DNA of 64,000 nucleotides from Dietzia sp. JS16-p6b (GTDB taxonomy: Bacteria > Actinomycetota > Actinomycetes > Mycobacteriales > Mycobacteriaceae), in NCBI RefSeq assembly GCF_003052165.1, contig NZ_CP024869.1, positions 964,001 to 1,028,000 of the forward strand. The letters are read 5' to 3'. A program made the translations under genes and the position numbers. Below the pieces are notes generated by a model. The model had not been told where the DNA came from and made no database searches. It was given only the letters and a program-made list of their open reading frames with translations. The number at the start of each line of letters is the position of its first letter. Within the stretch, counting starts at the first letter, position 1. Shown here in pieces: positions 26,340 to 35,590 of this stretch.

Positions 26340-27626
26340 ATGGACCCCGTGAACGACGACTCGCGCATCCGCCGCAATCCACTCGGTTCGCCCGTCGTGG
26401 CGATGATCGGGGGTGGCCAGCTCGCCCGCATGACACACCAGTCGGCGGTGGCTCTCGGCCAGACCCTCCGCGTGCTCGCCGCCGACCCGCAGGATCCGGC
26501 GGCACAGGTGACGCCCGACGTCGTCATCGGCGCCCACGACGACCCCGACGCGGTCCGCGGTGTCGCGGCCGGCGCCGATGTGATGACCTTCGACCACGAG
26601 CACGTCCCCCCGGAGATCCTGGTGGAACTCGAGTCCGCCGGGGTCGCGGTCCGGCCCCGGGCCTCGGCACTCATCCACGCCCAGGACAAGCTGGTCATGC
26701 GTCGGGCGCTCGCGGAGATCGGCGCACCCGTCCCGCCGTTCACGGCCGTGGACTCGGTCGAGGACGTGCGGCGCTTCCACGACGAACAACAGGGGCGGAT
26801 CGTCCTCAAGTCCGCGCGCGGCGGTTACGACGGTCGTGGTGTGTGGATGCCGGAGTCGGTCGAGCAGGCCGAGCGGATCGCGCAGGAGCAGCTGGACGCC
26901 GGAGTGCCGATGATGGCCGAGGCGCGGGTGCCGTGGACACGGGAACTCTCCGCGCTCGTCGCGCGGTCGCCGTTCGGCCAGGGTGCGGTGTGGCCCGTGG
27001 TGGAGACGGTGCAACGGGACGGCATCTGCGCCGTCGTGGTGGCACCCGCCCCCGGGTTGCCCGACGATCTCCGGTCCGCGGTGCAGGCCACCGCTCTACG
27101 CCTGGCGGAGCACCTCGACGTGACCGGGGTGATGGCGGTCGAGCTCTTCGAGGTCATCGGCTCCGACGGTCGCCCGGGAGTGCTGGTGAACGAGTTGGCC
27201 ATGCGTCCGCACAACTCCGGGCACTGGACCATGGACGGAGCCACCACCAGTCAGTTCGAGCAGCACCTGCGGGCCGTTCTCGACTATCCGCTCGGATCCA
27301 CCGTCCCGACCGCCCCCGTGACCGTGATGGCCAATGTCCTCGGTGCCGCGGAGACGCCCGAGATGAGCATGGACGAACGGGTCCACCACCTCGGGGCCAG
27401 GTTCCCCCACGCCAAGGTCCACCTCTACGGCAAGTCCGAGCGGCCCGGACGCAAGATCGGACATGTCAACGTGCTCGCCGACCCCGGTATCGACCCGGAT
27501 GACCCCGAGCAGGTGGACACGGTGCGTGCGGTGGCCGAGCACGCCGCCCACTGGCTCTCCCACGGGGAATGGGCTGACGGCTGGGAACCCCACACGGGGC
27601 CGCCGGTCGGGGACTTCGACCGCTGA
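26340..27626 (+). CDS. purK: N5-carboxyaminoimidazole ribonucleotide synthase
   Basis: 428 residues, ATP-grasp enzyme converting AIR, ATP and bicarbonate to N5-CAIR in purine synthesis. It has [12 protein letters not shown] at the preATP-grasp Rossmann fold, [13 protein letters not shown] (the glycine-rich ATP loop), [11 protein letters not shown] and [14 protein letters not shown] with metal and substrate ligands. ATG 26340 was chosen; GTG 26349 is a possible alternative. It is 22 bp after the PH-domain gene and 31 bp before purE, the enzyme that uses its unstable product, as in M. tuberculosis. Confidence 0.96.
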   Translation: MDPVNDDSRIRRNPLGSPVVAMIGGGQLARMTHQSAVALGQTLRVLAADPQDPAAQVTPDVVIGAHDDPDAVRGVAAGADVMTFDHEHVPPEILVELESAGVAVRPRASALIHAQDKLVMRRALAEIGAPVPPFTAVDSVEDVRRFHDEQQGRIVLKSARGGYDGRGVWMPESVEQAERIAQEQLDAGVPMMAEARVPWTRELSALVARSPFGQGAVWPVVETVQRDGICAVVVAPAPGLPDDLRSAVQATALRLAEHLDVTGVMAVELFEVIGSDGRPGVLVNELAMRPHNSGHWTMDGATTSQFEQHLRAVLDYPLGSTVPTAPVTVMANVLGAAETPEMSMDERVHHLGARFPHAKVHLYGKSERPGRKIGHVNVLADPGIDPDDPEQVDTVRAVAEHAAHWLSHGEWADGWEPHTGPPVGDFDR

Positions 27627-27657
27627 CCCCATTTCCTTTCGACGGAGAGGCATCGCA

Positions 27658-28170
27658 ATGACCACACCATCCGGTGGGCCGCAGGTCGGCCTGATCATGG
27701 GAAGCGACTCGGACTGGCCGACGATGGAGGCCGCAGCGGAGGCCCTGGCCGAGTTCGGCATCCCCTTCGAGGTGGGGGTGGTCTCGGCGCACCGGACCCC
27801 GCAGAAGATGCTGGACTACGCCCGCTCGGCGGCCGGGCGGGGGATCCGGGTGGTGATCGCGGGTGCCGGTGGCGCGGCGCATCTGCCCGGGATGGTCGCC
27901 TCCGCGACCGCGCTGCCGGTCATCGGTGTCCCGGTGCCCCTGAAGCACCTCGACGGGATGGACTCGCTGCTGTCCATCGTGCAGATGCCGGCCGGGGTGC
28001 CCGTGGCCACCGTGTCGATAGGCGGTGCGCGCAACGCCGGGCTCCTGGCGGTCCGGATCCTCGCCGCCTCCGACGCGGAGCTCCGGTCGCGGATGGAGCG
28101 GTTCCAGGCGGATCTGGAGGCGATGGTCGAGCGCAAGGACGCCGCGCTCCGCCAGAGACTGCTCGGCTGA
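27658..28170 (+). CDS. purE: N5-carboxyaminoimidazole ribonucleotide mutase
   Basis: 170 residues. Rearranges N5-CAIR from PurK to CAIR. The class I signature [13 protein letters not shown] is at about 11-23, the catalytic SAHRTP at 43-48 (His45), and [12 protein letters not shown] and [21 protein letters not shown] complete the octameric PurE core. The ATG at 27658 is preceded by GGAGAGG, and the gene follows purK by 31 bp. Confidence 0.96.
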   Translation: MTTPSGGPQVGLIMGSDSDWPTMEAAAEALAEFGIPFEVGVVSAHRTPQKMLDYARSAAGRGIRVVIAGAGGAAHLPGMVASATALPVIGVPVPLKHLDGMDSLLSIVQMPAGVPVATVSIGGARNAGLLAVRILAASDAELRSRMERFQADLEAMVERKDAALRQRLLG

Positions 28171-28212
28171 GCCCCGGGGGATCCCGTCCGCCCGAGTCCC
28201 GGCGAGTCTGGT

Positions 28213-28228
28213 CGGCGGGGCCCCGCCG
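28213..28228 (+). terminator. Candidate terminator of purE
   Basis: A 16-bp perfect G/C palindrome (CGGCGGGGCCCCGCCG) 42 bp after the purE stop, able to form a 6-bp hairpin with a 4-base loop. No U-tract. It lies in the 228-bp gap before the acyl-CoA dehydrogenase gene. Confidence 0.35.
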
Positions 28229-28257
28229 CCCGGGCAAGGGGGACGGTGCCCGACTGG

Positions 28258-28263
28258 TAACTT
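28258..28263 (+). promoter_or_regulatory. Candidate -10 element of the acyl-CoA dehydrogenase gene
   Basis: TAACTT, 135 bp before the ATG at 28399, in the purE-fadE25 gap. It would give a long leader ending in a TTGGAGG ribosome site. No clear -35 is seen. Confidence 0.3.
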
Positions 28264-28398
28264 GGGTGGTCGGGCGCGGCACGTCAGGCCCCGCGGCGAG
28301 AACGGCGGAGAAGTGGCGCCGTCGGGATCGCCGGGAGGTGCCCCGAACGGTGTCCGCCGCGCGATCAACACTGACGATTCCCTCTTGGAGGACCGCAC

Positions 28399-29568
28399 AT
28401 GTCCGGTAACCCCGACTTCGACCTGTACCAGCCCGCGGAGGAGCACGAGGAGCTCCGCGCGGCGATCCGCGCGCTCTCGGAGAAGGAGATCGAGCCGCAC
28501 GCCGCGGACGTCGACGAGAACGAGCGGTTCCCGCAGGAGGCGCTCGACGCCCTCAACGCCTCGGGGTTCAACGCGGTCCACGTGCCGGAGGAGTACGGCG
28601 GACAGGGCGCTGACTCCGTCGCCGCCTGCATCGTCATCGAAGAGGTCGCGCGCGTCTGCGGTTCCTCGTCGCTGATCCCGGCCGTCAACAAGCTCGGCAC
28701 CATGGGCCTGATCCTCGCCGGCGACGAGGACCTCAAGCAGAAGGTCCTGCCCGGTATCGCCGAGGGCGCCATGGCCTCCTACGCGCTGTCCGAGCGCGAG
28801 GCGGGGTCCGACGCCGCGGCCATGCGCACCCGCGCCCGCCAGGACGGAGACGACTGGATCCTCAACGGGGGCAAGGCGTGGATCACCAACGGCGGCAAGT
28901 CCACCTGGTACACCGTCATGGCCGTCACTGACCCGGAGAAGGGGCCCGGCGGGATCTCCGCGTTCATGGTGCACGCGGAGGACGAGGGATTCGGCGTGTC
29001 CAAGACCGAGAAGAAGCTCGGGATCAAGGGCTCACCCACCGCGGAGCTGTACTTCGAGAACGTCCGGATCCCCGGTGACCGGATCATCGGCGAGCCGGGC
29101 ACGGGATTCAAGACCGCGTTGCAGACGCTGGATCACACCCGCCCCACCATCGGTGCCCAGGCCGTGGGTCTGGCGCAGGGCGCGCTCGACGCGGCGATCG
29201 CCTACACCAAGGAGCGCAAGCAGTTCGGCAAGGCGATCTCGGACTTCCAGAACACGCAGTTCATGCTGGCCGACATGGCGATGAAGGTCCAGGCCTCGCG
29301 TCTGATGGTGTACACCGCCGCCGCCAACGCCGAGCGCGGCAGCGCACCGGGCGGACAGAAGCTGGGCTTCATGGCCGCGGCGTCCAAGACGTTCGCCTCG
29401 GACGTCGCGATGGAGGTCACCACCAACGCGGTGCAGCTCTTCGGTGGCGCCGGGTACACCCGTGACTTCCCGGTCGAGCGCATGATGCGCGATGCCAAGA
29501 TCACCCAGATCTACGAGGGCACCAACCAGATCAACCGCATGGTCATGGCGCGTCAGCTGCTGGCCTGA
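28399..29568 (+). CDS. fadE25: Acyl-CoA dehydrogenase
   Basis: 389 residues, FAD-dependent alpha,beta-dehydrogenation of acyl-CoA. Family signatures are AMASYALSEREAGSDAA (flavin-binding), KAWITNGG, and the C-terminal QLFGGAGYTRDFPVERMMRDAKITQIYEGTNQ whose Glu is the likely catalytic base. The start MSGNPDFDLYQP at 28399 follows TTGGAGG at 9 bases. The position after purK-purE corresponds to fadE25 in M. tuberculosis. Substrate chain length cannot be judged from sequence. It converges with the frameshifted gene at 29691. Confidence 0.93.
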   Translation: MSGNPDFDLYQPAEEHEELRAAIRALSEKEIEPHAADVDENERFPQEALDALNASGFNAVHVPEEYGGQGADSVAACIVIEEVARVCGSSSLIPAVNKLGTMGLILAGDEDLKQKVLPGIAEGAMASYALSEREAGSDAAAMRTRARQDGDDWILNGGKAWITNGGKSTWYTVMAVTDPEKGPGGISAFMVHAEDEGFGVSKTEKKLGIKGSPTAELYFENVRIPGDRIIGEPGTGFKTALQTLDHTRPTIGAQAVGLAQGALDAAIAYTKERKQFGKAISDFQNTQFMLADMAMKVQASRLMVYTAAANAERGSAPGGQKLGFMAAASKTFASDVAMEVTTNAVQLFGGAGYTRDFPVERMMRDAKITQIYEGTNQINRMVMARQLLA

Positions 29569-29619
29569 GCCGGGCGGGCCTGAGCACCGAACCCCGCCGA
29601 TCCGCCGCTCGCGAGGTCG

Positions 29620-29669
29620 GATCCGCCACCCCCTCGCGGGGAGCGGATCCGGCGCGTGGGTGGCGGATC
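29620..29669. terminator. Candidate bidirectional terminator
   Basis: Perfect 12-bp inverted repeat (29620-29631 and 29658-29669) with a 26-base loop that can fold further, between the convergent fadE25 and TIGR03089-type genes. Confidence 0.5.
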
Positions 29670-29690
29670 TTCTCGTCCGGGGGCGACCGG

Positions 29691-30376
29691 TCAGAGGGTG
29701 AGAGTGGTCCGTTCCGTCGTGGCCACGTCGGCGACGTCGGGCGCATCCGCGTCCGAACCGGTGACGAGGACGGCGGAACCGCCGGAGGCGAAGACCCGGG
29801 CGAGCACGGTGAGAGCGTCGGCTCGCTCGCGGCCGGCGACGAGCGCCCGGCCGACCAGTGCCGGGTCCGCCAGGTCCTCCACCGTCTGGCCGTCGAGCGC
29901 GGCCTCCCCACGCCCGGAGGGGACGAACGCGTCCGGGTGTATCCGGCACGACTCGGCCAGGTCGATGACCCCCGGGGGACGGCCACGCCCGCCGCGCCCA
30001 ACGGGCGGCCCATCGGGTCGGTGGTCATGAGCAGTGTCTCGACCTCGGCGGGGTGTCGGTCCACGCCGTCGGCGGTCGTGATCACCGCCACGGCGTCCTC
30101 GGCCGGCCCGGTCCGCACCTCGGCCCCGGCCCACCAGGCGCCGAGGAGGACCCCGGCGGTGAGCCAGTGGGCGGGCAGGTCGCACACCACCACGTCCCCG
30201 GGCGCGACCGCGACCTCGTCCCGCAGCAGACCGGCGATCTTGGCGGCCCAGTTTGCCGTGGAGACCACGGACAGCTCGATCCGCGAGGGTGCAGCGAGGT
30301 CGTAGTGGGTGACCAGGGGCGCACCCGGGTCCGCCGCGAGTAGTGGTTGGAGCACGGTGTCTGCGGCGGTGGTCAC
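29691..30376 (-). pseudogene. TIGR03089-type protein gene interrupted by a one-base frameshift
   Basis: The N-terminal part (from ATG 30376, MTTAADTVLQPLL) reads well to about VAVP, then continues in the neighbouring frame as VIDLAESCRIHPDAFVP through TTLTL and the stop at 29691. The break falls in CCCCCGGGGG at 29969-29978; one extra base there restores an open frame of about 228 residues. The whole resembles the N-terminal part of an acyl-activating (AMP-binding) enzyme, the TIGR03089 family that lies at this place (Rv3268 region) in M. tuberculosis, but it lacks the full adenylation domain. Function is unknown. Either a real null allele or a homopolymer sequencing error, and I favour the error. 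Confidence 0.72.
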
Positions 30377-30402
30377 GGGGCGTCCTCCGAGAGGTCGGTC
30401 GG

Positions 30403-30437
30403 GGTTCGGTCAGTTCACGGCGGTTCGGTCAGTTCAC
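30403..30437. repeat. 19-bp-period tandem duplication across the LCP stop codon
   Basis: The 16-base unit GGTTCGGTCAGTTCAC occurs at 30403-30418 and again at 30422-30437. The second copy contains the stop of the LCP gene (TCA at 30429-30431 on the plus strand), so the copy downstream holds a spare stop in another frame. Confidence 0.85.
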
Positions 30438-31982
30438 ACAGGGGACGTCCGAGCCGCCGGCGTCGAAGGTCGGACGCTGTGCGATCGAGGGTGGCAGAGG
30501 CGCGTAGTCGGTGGTCTCGGGGGAGTAGGACTCGGTCGCGGTGGCATCCCCCGTGGGTCCGCTGTAGTCCTCGGCCAGCACCACGCGGACGGTGCCGGGC
30601 GGCACCGCGGGATCCACCTGGACGGGCAGTCCGCCGAGCGCGTCGGAGACCGCGAACGCGGCGGGGTCGTCAGCCGATCCCGCCGCGACGTGTGAGGTGT
30701 AGGCGGCGGCGGGATCGGTGAGCAGGTCCCCGACGCCGTACCCGAGTTCGGACAGTGAACCGGAGACCCGGGCGGCGAGCCCGTCGATCGCCGTCGTGTT
30801 GACCACCGACACCTCGACGGCCGCCGGGTCGACGCCGGGCGTGTCGGTCGGGGTCTGGTCCTCGTCCGCGTCCTCGGCACTGGCGAATCCGCCGACGAAC
30901 TCCGCGACCTGGGCGGGGTCGACCGTGACGATGGACTCGCCCCACTCGGTGAAGGAGTCGATGCTGGTCACCGGAATGGTCTCGAACCGGACGTTGCCGC
31001 CGCTGATGTCCTGCAGTTTCATCGCGAAGTCGACGAAGTCCCAGTTCTCGTCGATGACGAATGAGCGTCGGGCCGCATCGACGAGGGCTCCGAGCTTCGT
31101 CGGGTCCGCGAGGGTGCCCGCGGACAAGGTCTTCTTGACCAGCTGGGACATGAACGCCTGCTGGCGGACGATCCGGTCGAGGTCGCCCGCGGGCAGGTCG
31201 TGCCGCTGTCGGACGAAGCTCAGGGCGTCCGAGCCGGACACGGTCTGGACCCCGGCCCGGAAGTTCGCCCCGGAGAGCGGTTCGTCGACGTCCTCGTTCA
31301 GACACACCGGGACGCCGCCGACGGCGTCGGTGAGCAGCACGAATCCCAGCAGGCCTATCTCCGCGTAGTGGTCGGCCTGCACGCCGGTGAGATCCCGGAT
31401 GGTGTTGATCAGCCCGTTGCGGCCGGCCTGGACGGCGTCGCGCTGGTCCTGCTCGGTGACCGCGCCGTCGGGGGCCTCGGCCGAGGCGCGGTCCAGGTAG
31501 GCCTGCTTGTACCCGGCGTAGACCCCGTTGATCTTGCTGCCCCCGATCTCCCGGGTCTCCACGTAGACATCCCGCGGAATGGAGATCGCGGTCGCCGAGC
31601 TCCCGTCCTCCGGGATCCGGATGAGCAGGATGGTGTCGGTGTTCTCACCCTCGTCCTCACCGGTCCGGATGGTGGCGAGCTCCTCCTGGCTGAGGGCGTT
31701 GCCCTGGGCGTCGGTCCGGTTGTCCGTGCCGACCAGGAGGATGTCGACGGCACCGTCGAGCCCGCCGTCCCCCATGTCGAGGCCGCCGGCGGAGGACAGG
31801 TCGGAGCTCAGACCGTTGAACAGCGACCAGCCCACACCGGTGACCAGGAGGCAGAAGACGGAGACGAGGGCGGCGAGGGCGCGGGCGATCCGCGACCCCA
31901 CCGGCCGGGAGGGGGTCGCGTGGCGCCGGCCGCGTCCCGGGGCGGGTGCGCGCCGGGGCGTCGCTGGTACCTCGGCGCTCAT
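30429..31982 (-). CDS. LytR-CpsA-Psr (LCP) family cell-wall glycopolymer ligase
   Basis: 517 residues. A cytoplasmic Arg/Pro-rich tail of about 33 residues is followed by one membrane helix (34-56). The extracellular LCP domain (about 80-330) carries the conserved acidic and arginine residues (LLVGTDNRTDA, DTILLIRIP, SIPRDVYV, SFVRQRHDLPAGDLDRIVRQQ). A C-terminal LytR_C domain covers about 405-480. The M. tuberculosis counterpart by position (Rv3267, Lcp1) joins arabinogalactan to peptidoglycan. ATG 31982 begins MSAEVPATPRR. It is divergent from wbbL, which makes the rhamnosyl linker of the same polymer; rmlD, which separates them in M. tuberculosis, is absent. Confidence 0.92.
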   Translation of the reverse strand: MSAEVPATPRRAPAPGRGRRHATPSRPVGSRIARALAALVSVFCLLVTGVGWSLFNGLSSDLSSAGGLDMGDGGLDGAVDILLVGTDNRTDAQGNALSQEELATIRTGEDEGENTDTILLIRIPEDGSSATAISIPRDVYVETREIGGSKINGVYAGYKQAYLDRASAEAPDGAVTEQDQRDAVQAGRNGLINTIRDLTGVQADHYAEIGLLGFVLLTDAVGGVPVCLNEDVDEPLSGANFRAGVQTVSGSDALSFVRQRHDLPAGDLDRIVRQQAFMSQLVKKTLSAGTLADPTKLGALVDAARRSFVIDENWDFVDFAMKLQDISGGNVRFETIPVTSIDSFTEWGESIVTVDPAQVAEFVGGFASAEDADEDQTPTDTPGVDPAAVEVSVVNTTAIDGLAARVSGSLSELGYGVGDLLTDPAAAYTSHVAAGSADDPAAFAVSDALGGLPVQVDPAVPPGTVRVVLAEDYSGPTGDATATESYSPETTDYAPLPPSIAQRPTFDAGGSDVPCVN

Positions 31983-32083
31983 CCACCGTCCTTGTCGTCG
32001 AATCGGGGACCGCGCGAGGCCGCCGATGATTCCCCCACGGTACCGCGCCGCGCGCCGGGCGACGGAATCGGCGTGCGGCGTCG

Positions 32084-32089
32084 TAGGGT
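32084..32089 (+). promoter_or_regulatory. Leaderless-type -10 element of wbbL
   Basis: TAGGGT, 7 bp before the GTG at 32097, with no ribosome-binding site between. Confidence 0.6.
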
Positions 32090-32096
32090 GTTGCGG

Positions 32097-32975
32097 GTGA
32101 CGACCCGACTGCCCGTCGTGACGGTGACCTATTCTCCCGGCGACCATCTGAGCCGGTTCGTGGAGACCCTGCCCGGGTCCACGACCCGGCCGGTGGGGCT
32201 GGTGATGGCGGACAACGGCTCCACGGACGGCGCGCCCGAGGCCGCGGCGGCCGCGCACGACTTCGCCGAGTTCCTCCCGACGGGAGGGAACCTGGGGTAC
32301 GGGACCGCGATCAACCGCGCCGTGACCGAGATCTCCCGGCGACCGGCCGATTTCGACCAGGAGTTCGTGGTGGTCGTCAACCCGGACGTGTGGTTCGAGC
32401 CGGGATCGGTGGACGCGCTGCTGGGCGCCGCCGATCGGTGGCCCAGGGCGGCGGCGTTCGGCCCCATGATCGCCGAGACGGACGGGTCCGTGTACCCCTC
32501 GGCCCGCGCCGTGCCGAGCCTCGGCGCCGGGATCGGTCACGCGCTGCTGGGCCCGGTGTGGCCGGGCAACCCGTGGACCGCCCGCTACCTCGATGACGCC
32601 GACATGGATTCCGAGCGGACCGCGGGGTGGTTGTCCGGGTCGTGTCTGCTGCTGCGGCGAGAGGCCTTCGACGCCGTGGGAGGGTTCGATGAGCGCTACT
32701 TCATGTACCTGGAGGACGTGGACCTGGGGGACCGGCTGGGGCGCGCCGGGTGGCAGTCCGTCTACGTGCCGTCGTCGGTGATCCACCACGACCAGGGCCA
32801 CGCGGCCAGGACCGTGCCGGAGTTCACCCTCAGGGCGCATCACCGCAGCGCGTACCTGTTCCAGGCGGACAGGCATCCGCACGCCTGGCAGGCCCCGTTA
32901 CGCTGGGCCCTCCGCGTGGGTCTCGCGCTACGGTGCCGACTCGCGATCCGATCCGCCCGGCGTGGCCTTCGCTGA
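32097..32975 (+). CDS. wbbL: dTDP-rhamnosyl transferase (WbbL, GT2 family)
   Basis: 292 residues. GT-A glycosyltransferase adding rhamnose from dTDP-rhamnose to GlcNAc-PP-decaprenol to make the linker between arabinogalactan and peptidoglycan. Visible motifs are the nucleotide-binding VVTVTYSPGD (7-16), MADNGSTDGAPE, VVNPDVWFEPGS with a DxD-like metal site, and GGFDERYFMYLEDVDLGDRL carrying the catalytic base region. GTG 32097 is leaderless by spacing. It is divergent from the LCP ligase and 81 bp upstream of the guanylyltransferase gene. Assigned from family plus neighbourhood. Confidence 0.88.
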   Translation: MTTRLPVVTVTYSPGDHLSRFVETLPGSTTRPVGLVMADNGSTDGAPEAAAAAHDFAEFLPTGGNLGYGTAINRAVTEISRRPADFDQEFVVVVNPDVWFEPGSVDALLGAADRWPRAAAFGPMIAETDGSVYPSARAVPSLGAGIGHALLGPVWPGNPWTARYLDDADMDSERTAGWLSGSCLLLRREAFDAVGGFDERYFMYLEDVDLGDRLGRAGWQSVYVPSSVIHHDQGHAARTVPEFTLRAHHRSAYLFQADRHPHAWQAPLRWALRVGLALRCRLAIRSARRGLR

Positions 32976-33056
32976 CGCGGACGACGAGACCATCCACCGG
33001 CCCGGACGGGCCGCGCCAGCGCGCGGCCCGGGGGCCACGACATCGGGAGCAGGACT

Positions 33057-34169
33057 GTGACCTCGACGACCCCCTCCGGCGCCGCGCCGCGCGATCTGAT
33101 CCCAGACACCGAGGCGGTGGTCCTGGTGGGCGGGAAGGGGACCCGCCTGCGCCCACTGACGATCTCGGCGCCCAAGCCCATGCTGCCCACGGCCGGCGTG
33201 CCCTTCCTCACCCATCTGCTGTCGAGGATCCGGGCGGCGGGCATCCGGCGGGTGGTGTTGGGTACGTCGTTCAAAGCCGAGGTGTTCGAGGAGCATTTCG
33301 GTGACGGGTCCGACCTCGACCTGGAACTGACGTACGTGGTGGAGACCGAGCCGCTGGGGACGGGCGGCGGCATCCGCAACGTTCTGGACGAGCTCACCGC
33401 ATCGACGATCATGGTGTTCAACGGCGACGTGCTGGGCGGTACCGATCTCACCCGGATCCTCGACCTGCACCACGCCAGGAACGCGGACCTGACGATGCAC
33501 CTTGTCCGCGTCTCCGATCCCCGTGCGTTCGGTTGTGTGCCGACCGATGACGACGGCCGGGTCCTGGAGTTCCTGGAGAAGACGCAGGACCCGCCGACCG
33601 ATCAGATCAACGCCGGCTGCTACGTCTTCCGGCGTGAACTGATCGCGCAGATCCCCGAGGGCGTCCCCGTCTCGGTGGAGCGCGAGACCTTCCCGCAGCT
33701 GCTCGCCGAGGGCAAGCGGGTCTACGGTTTCGTCGACTCGGCGTACTGGCGGGACATGGGCACGCCCGAGGACTTCGTCCGCGGGTCCTCGGACCTCGTC
33801 CGCGGCATCGCGCCGTCGCCTGCACTCGAGAGTCATCACGGCGAGGCGCTCGTCCACGAGGGTGCGGGGGTCGGCGCCGGGGCGGTCCTCATCGGGGGAA
33901 CCGTGGTCGGTCGCGGCGCCGAGATCGGGGCCGGAGCCCGGCTGGACGGCGCCGTGGTCTTCGACGGCGCCCGTATCGAGGCCGGGGCGACGGTCGAACG
34001 GTCGATCATCGGCTTCGGCGCGCGCATCGGCCACCGGGCGCTGATCCGCGACGGGGTGATCGGCGACGGCGCCGACATCGGTGCGCGTTGCGAACTGCTG
34101 CGCGGGGCCCGGGTGTGGCCCGGGGTCGTGATCCCCGACGGCGGGATCCGCTACTCCACGGACATGTAG
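33057..34169 (+). CDS. Mannose-1-phosphate guanylyltransferase (nucleotidyltransferase with left-handed beta-helix)
   Basis: 370 residues. Nucleotidyltransferase signature VVLVGGKGTRLRPLT at 21-35, then VFNGDVLGG (metal Asp) and EKTQDP (substrate Lys). From about 260 a hexapeptide-repeat region (GAGVGAGAVLIGGTVVGRGAEIGAGARL) forms a left-handed beta-helix. It activates mannose as GDP-mannose for lipoarabinomannan and PIM synthesis, or less probably glucose-1-phosphate for dTDP-glucose, since RmlA and ManC enzymes look alike here. The M. tuberculosis gene in this spot (Rv3264c) is annotated as the GDP-mannose enzyme, which fits manA and the phosphomannomutase nearby. GTG 33057 follows GGGAGCAGG. 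Confidence 0.86.
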   Translation: MTSTTPSGAAPRDLIPDTEAVVLVGGKGTRLRPLTISAPKPMLPTAGVPFLTHLLSRIRAAGIRRVVLGTSFKAEVFEEHFGDGSDLDLELTYVVETEPLGTGGGIRNVLDELTASTIMVFNGDVLGGTDLTRILDLHHARNADLTMHLVRVSDPRAFGCVPTDDDGRVLEFLEKTQDPPTDQINAGCYVFRRELIAQIPEGVPVSVERETFPQLLAEGKRVYGFVDSAYWRDMGTPEDFVRGSSDLVRGIAPSPALESHHGEALVHEGAGVGAGAVLIGGTVVGRGAEIGAGARLDGAVVFDGARIEAGATVERSIIGFGARIGHRALIRDGVIGDGADIGARCELLRGARVWPGVVIPDGGIRYSTDM

Positions 34170-34174
34170 CTCCG

Positions 34175-35590
34175 CTACTCGACGGACAGGAAACCGTCCC
34201 CGGCCGGGCGCGGGGCCCGGGGGGCGACCGGGTCGGCCGGGACCCCCACGGCCACCGCCCCGAGGGGTCGCCAGGACGCGGGCAGGGCGAGCTCACGGCG
34301 CGTGGTGTCGGCGGCGAAGATGGTCGAGCCCACCCAGCAGGATCCCAGTCCGCGTGCGGCGAGGGAGACCAGCAGCGACTGGACGGCGGCGCCACCGGCC
34401 ACGGTGAACATGGTCTCCTCGCAGGCCCTGCGCCGAGGGTCCGGGTAGGCGTGGGCGCCGGCGGAGTCGTCGACGAACGGCACGATGAGCTCGGGGCAGG
34501 TGCGTAGGAGGTCGCCGCGGGCGAGGCGGCGGGCCAGGATGTCGCCTGAGTGTCCGTCCGCCCGCAGGTCCGCCTCCCAGTCCGCGCGGAGTGCGTCGAG
34601 CAACCGGTGACGCGCGGCGCCGGAGACGCGGACGAACCTCACGGGCGTGCTGTGGTGCGGAGCGGGCGCGGTGAGCGCGTCGGCCACCGCGTCGGCGAGC
34701 ACCTCCGCGGGGACGGGCTCGTCGGTGAACCGTCGGACCGAGCGACGGCCGGGCACGGCCTCGCGCCGGCCCTGCGCCAACGCTTCCGCGGTGCCCAGCC
34801 TGAACAGGTCCGACCCGCTGTCCCGGATGAGGTCGCGGGCCCGTCTCGGGGTATCGGTCCCGTCGTCGTCATCCACCAGCAGGTGCCCCACCCCCCGCAC
34901 CACCGCGACGGGACGGGCGCCCAGCTTCCCCTTGACCAGGTCCGCCGCTGCGGCGATCTCGTCGGCGACGGCGACGTCGGTGACGAACAGTTCGTTGCCC
35001 TGGCGGTCCACTGCTCCGTCGTAACCGACGGAGACGCGCAGGCCGGCGGCTCCGATCGCCACGTCGGTCTGACCGGTCCGCCAGGCGCGGCCCATGGTGT
35101 CGGTCACGACCACTCCCACGCGCACTCCGGTCAGTCGGTGGAGGTCCCGGGCGAGGGCGGCGGCGGAGCCGTCGGGGTCCTCTGGGAGCAGGGCGAGCTC
35201 GCGGGACTCCACGTTGGAGCCGTCGACCCCGGCGGCGGCCTGGACGATGCCCAGTCGGTTCTCGGTGATCAGGGTCCGGTTGACCCGTGCCACCACCCGC
35301 ACCGACTCCTCGTCGACGAGGCGGCGGCGCAGGGCGTCCCGTTCGTCGGGGTCGGTGGGGGCGGGCACGATGCGCCCCTCCGTCTTGGACAGCACCTTGG
35401 AGGTGAGCACCACGACGTCGCCGTCGGTCAGACCGTTCGGGTGACCGGTGAGCGCTCCGGCGAGGATCCGGGCGAGGTCGTCGCCCGGTCGGAACTCCGG
35501 TAGTCCGTCCGGCGCCCACAGTCGGATGTCGGACGGGGCGGCGTGCTCGCCCGCCCACCGCCGGATCTCGGGGACGGCGTCGTCGGTCAT
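34175..35590 (-). CDS. fbiB: Coenzyme F420:L-glutamate ligase / dehydro-F420-0 reductase
   Basis: 471 residues, two domains. The N-terminal part (about 15-240) is the CofE-type ligase adding gamma-linked glutamates to F420-0, with [14 protein letters not shown] and [21 protein letters not shown]. The C-terminal part (about 265-471) is a nitroreductase-fold FMN domain ([23 protein letters not shown]) that reduces dehydro-F420-0 with FMNH2. The ATG overlaps the fbiA stop by 4 bp, so the two are coupled. Together they imply that this organism makes F420. Confidence 0.96.
   Translation of the reverse strand: MTDDAVPEIRRWAGEHAAPSDIRLWAPDGLPEFRPGDDLARILAGALTGHPNGLTDGDVVVLTSKVLSKTEGRIVPAPTDPDERDALRRRLVDEESVRVVARVNRTLITENRLGIVQAAAGVDGSNVESRELALLPEDPDGSAAALARDLHRLTGVRVGVVVTDTMGRAWRTGQTDVAIGAAGLRVSVGYDGAVDRQGNELFVTDVAVADEIAAAADLVKGKLGARPVAVVRGVGHLLVDDDDGTDTPRRARDLIRDSGSDLFRLGTAEALAQGRREAVPGRRSVRRFTDEPVPAEVLADAVADALTAPAPHHSTPVRFVRVSGAARHRLLDALRADWEADLRADGHSGDILARRLARGDLLRTCPELIVPFVDDSAGAHAYPDPRRRACEETMFTVAGGAAVQSLLVSLAARGLGSCWVGSTIFAADTTRRELALPASWRPLGAVAVGVPADPVAPRAPRPAGDGFLSVE

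Noticed and set aside
29543-30376. 277-residue frame reading through the TIGR03089-type gene
   Set aside because: After the C5G5 tract its product becomes Arg/Ser/Pro-rich nonsense, while the neighbouring frame continues the conserved protein.
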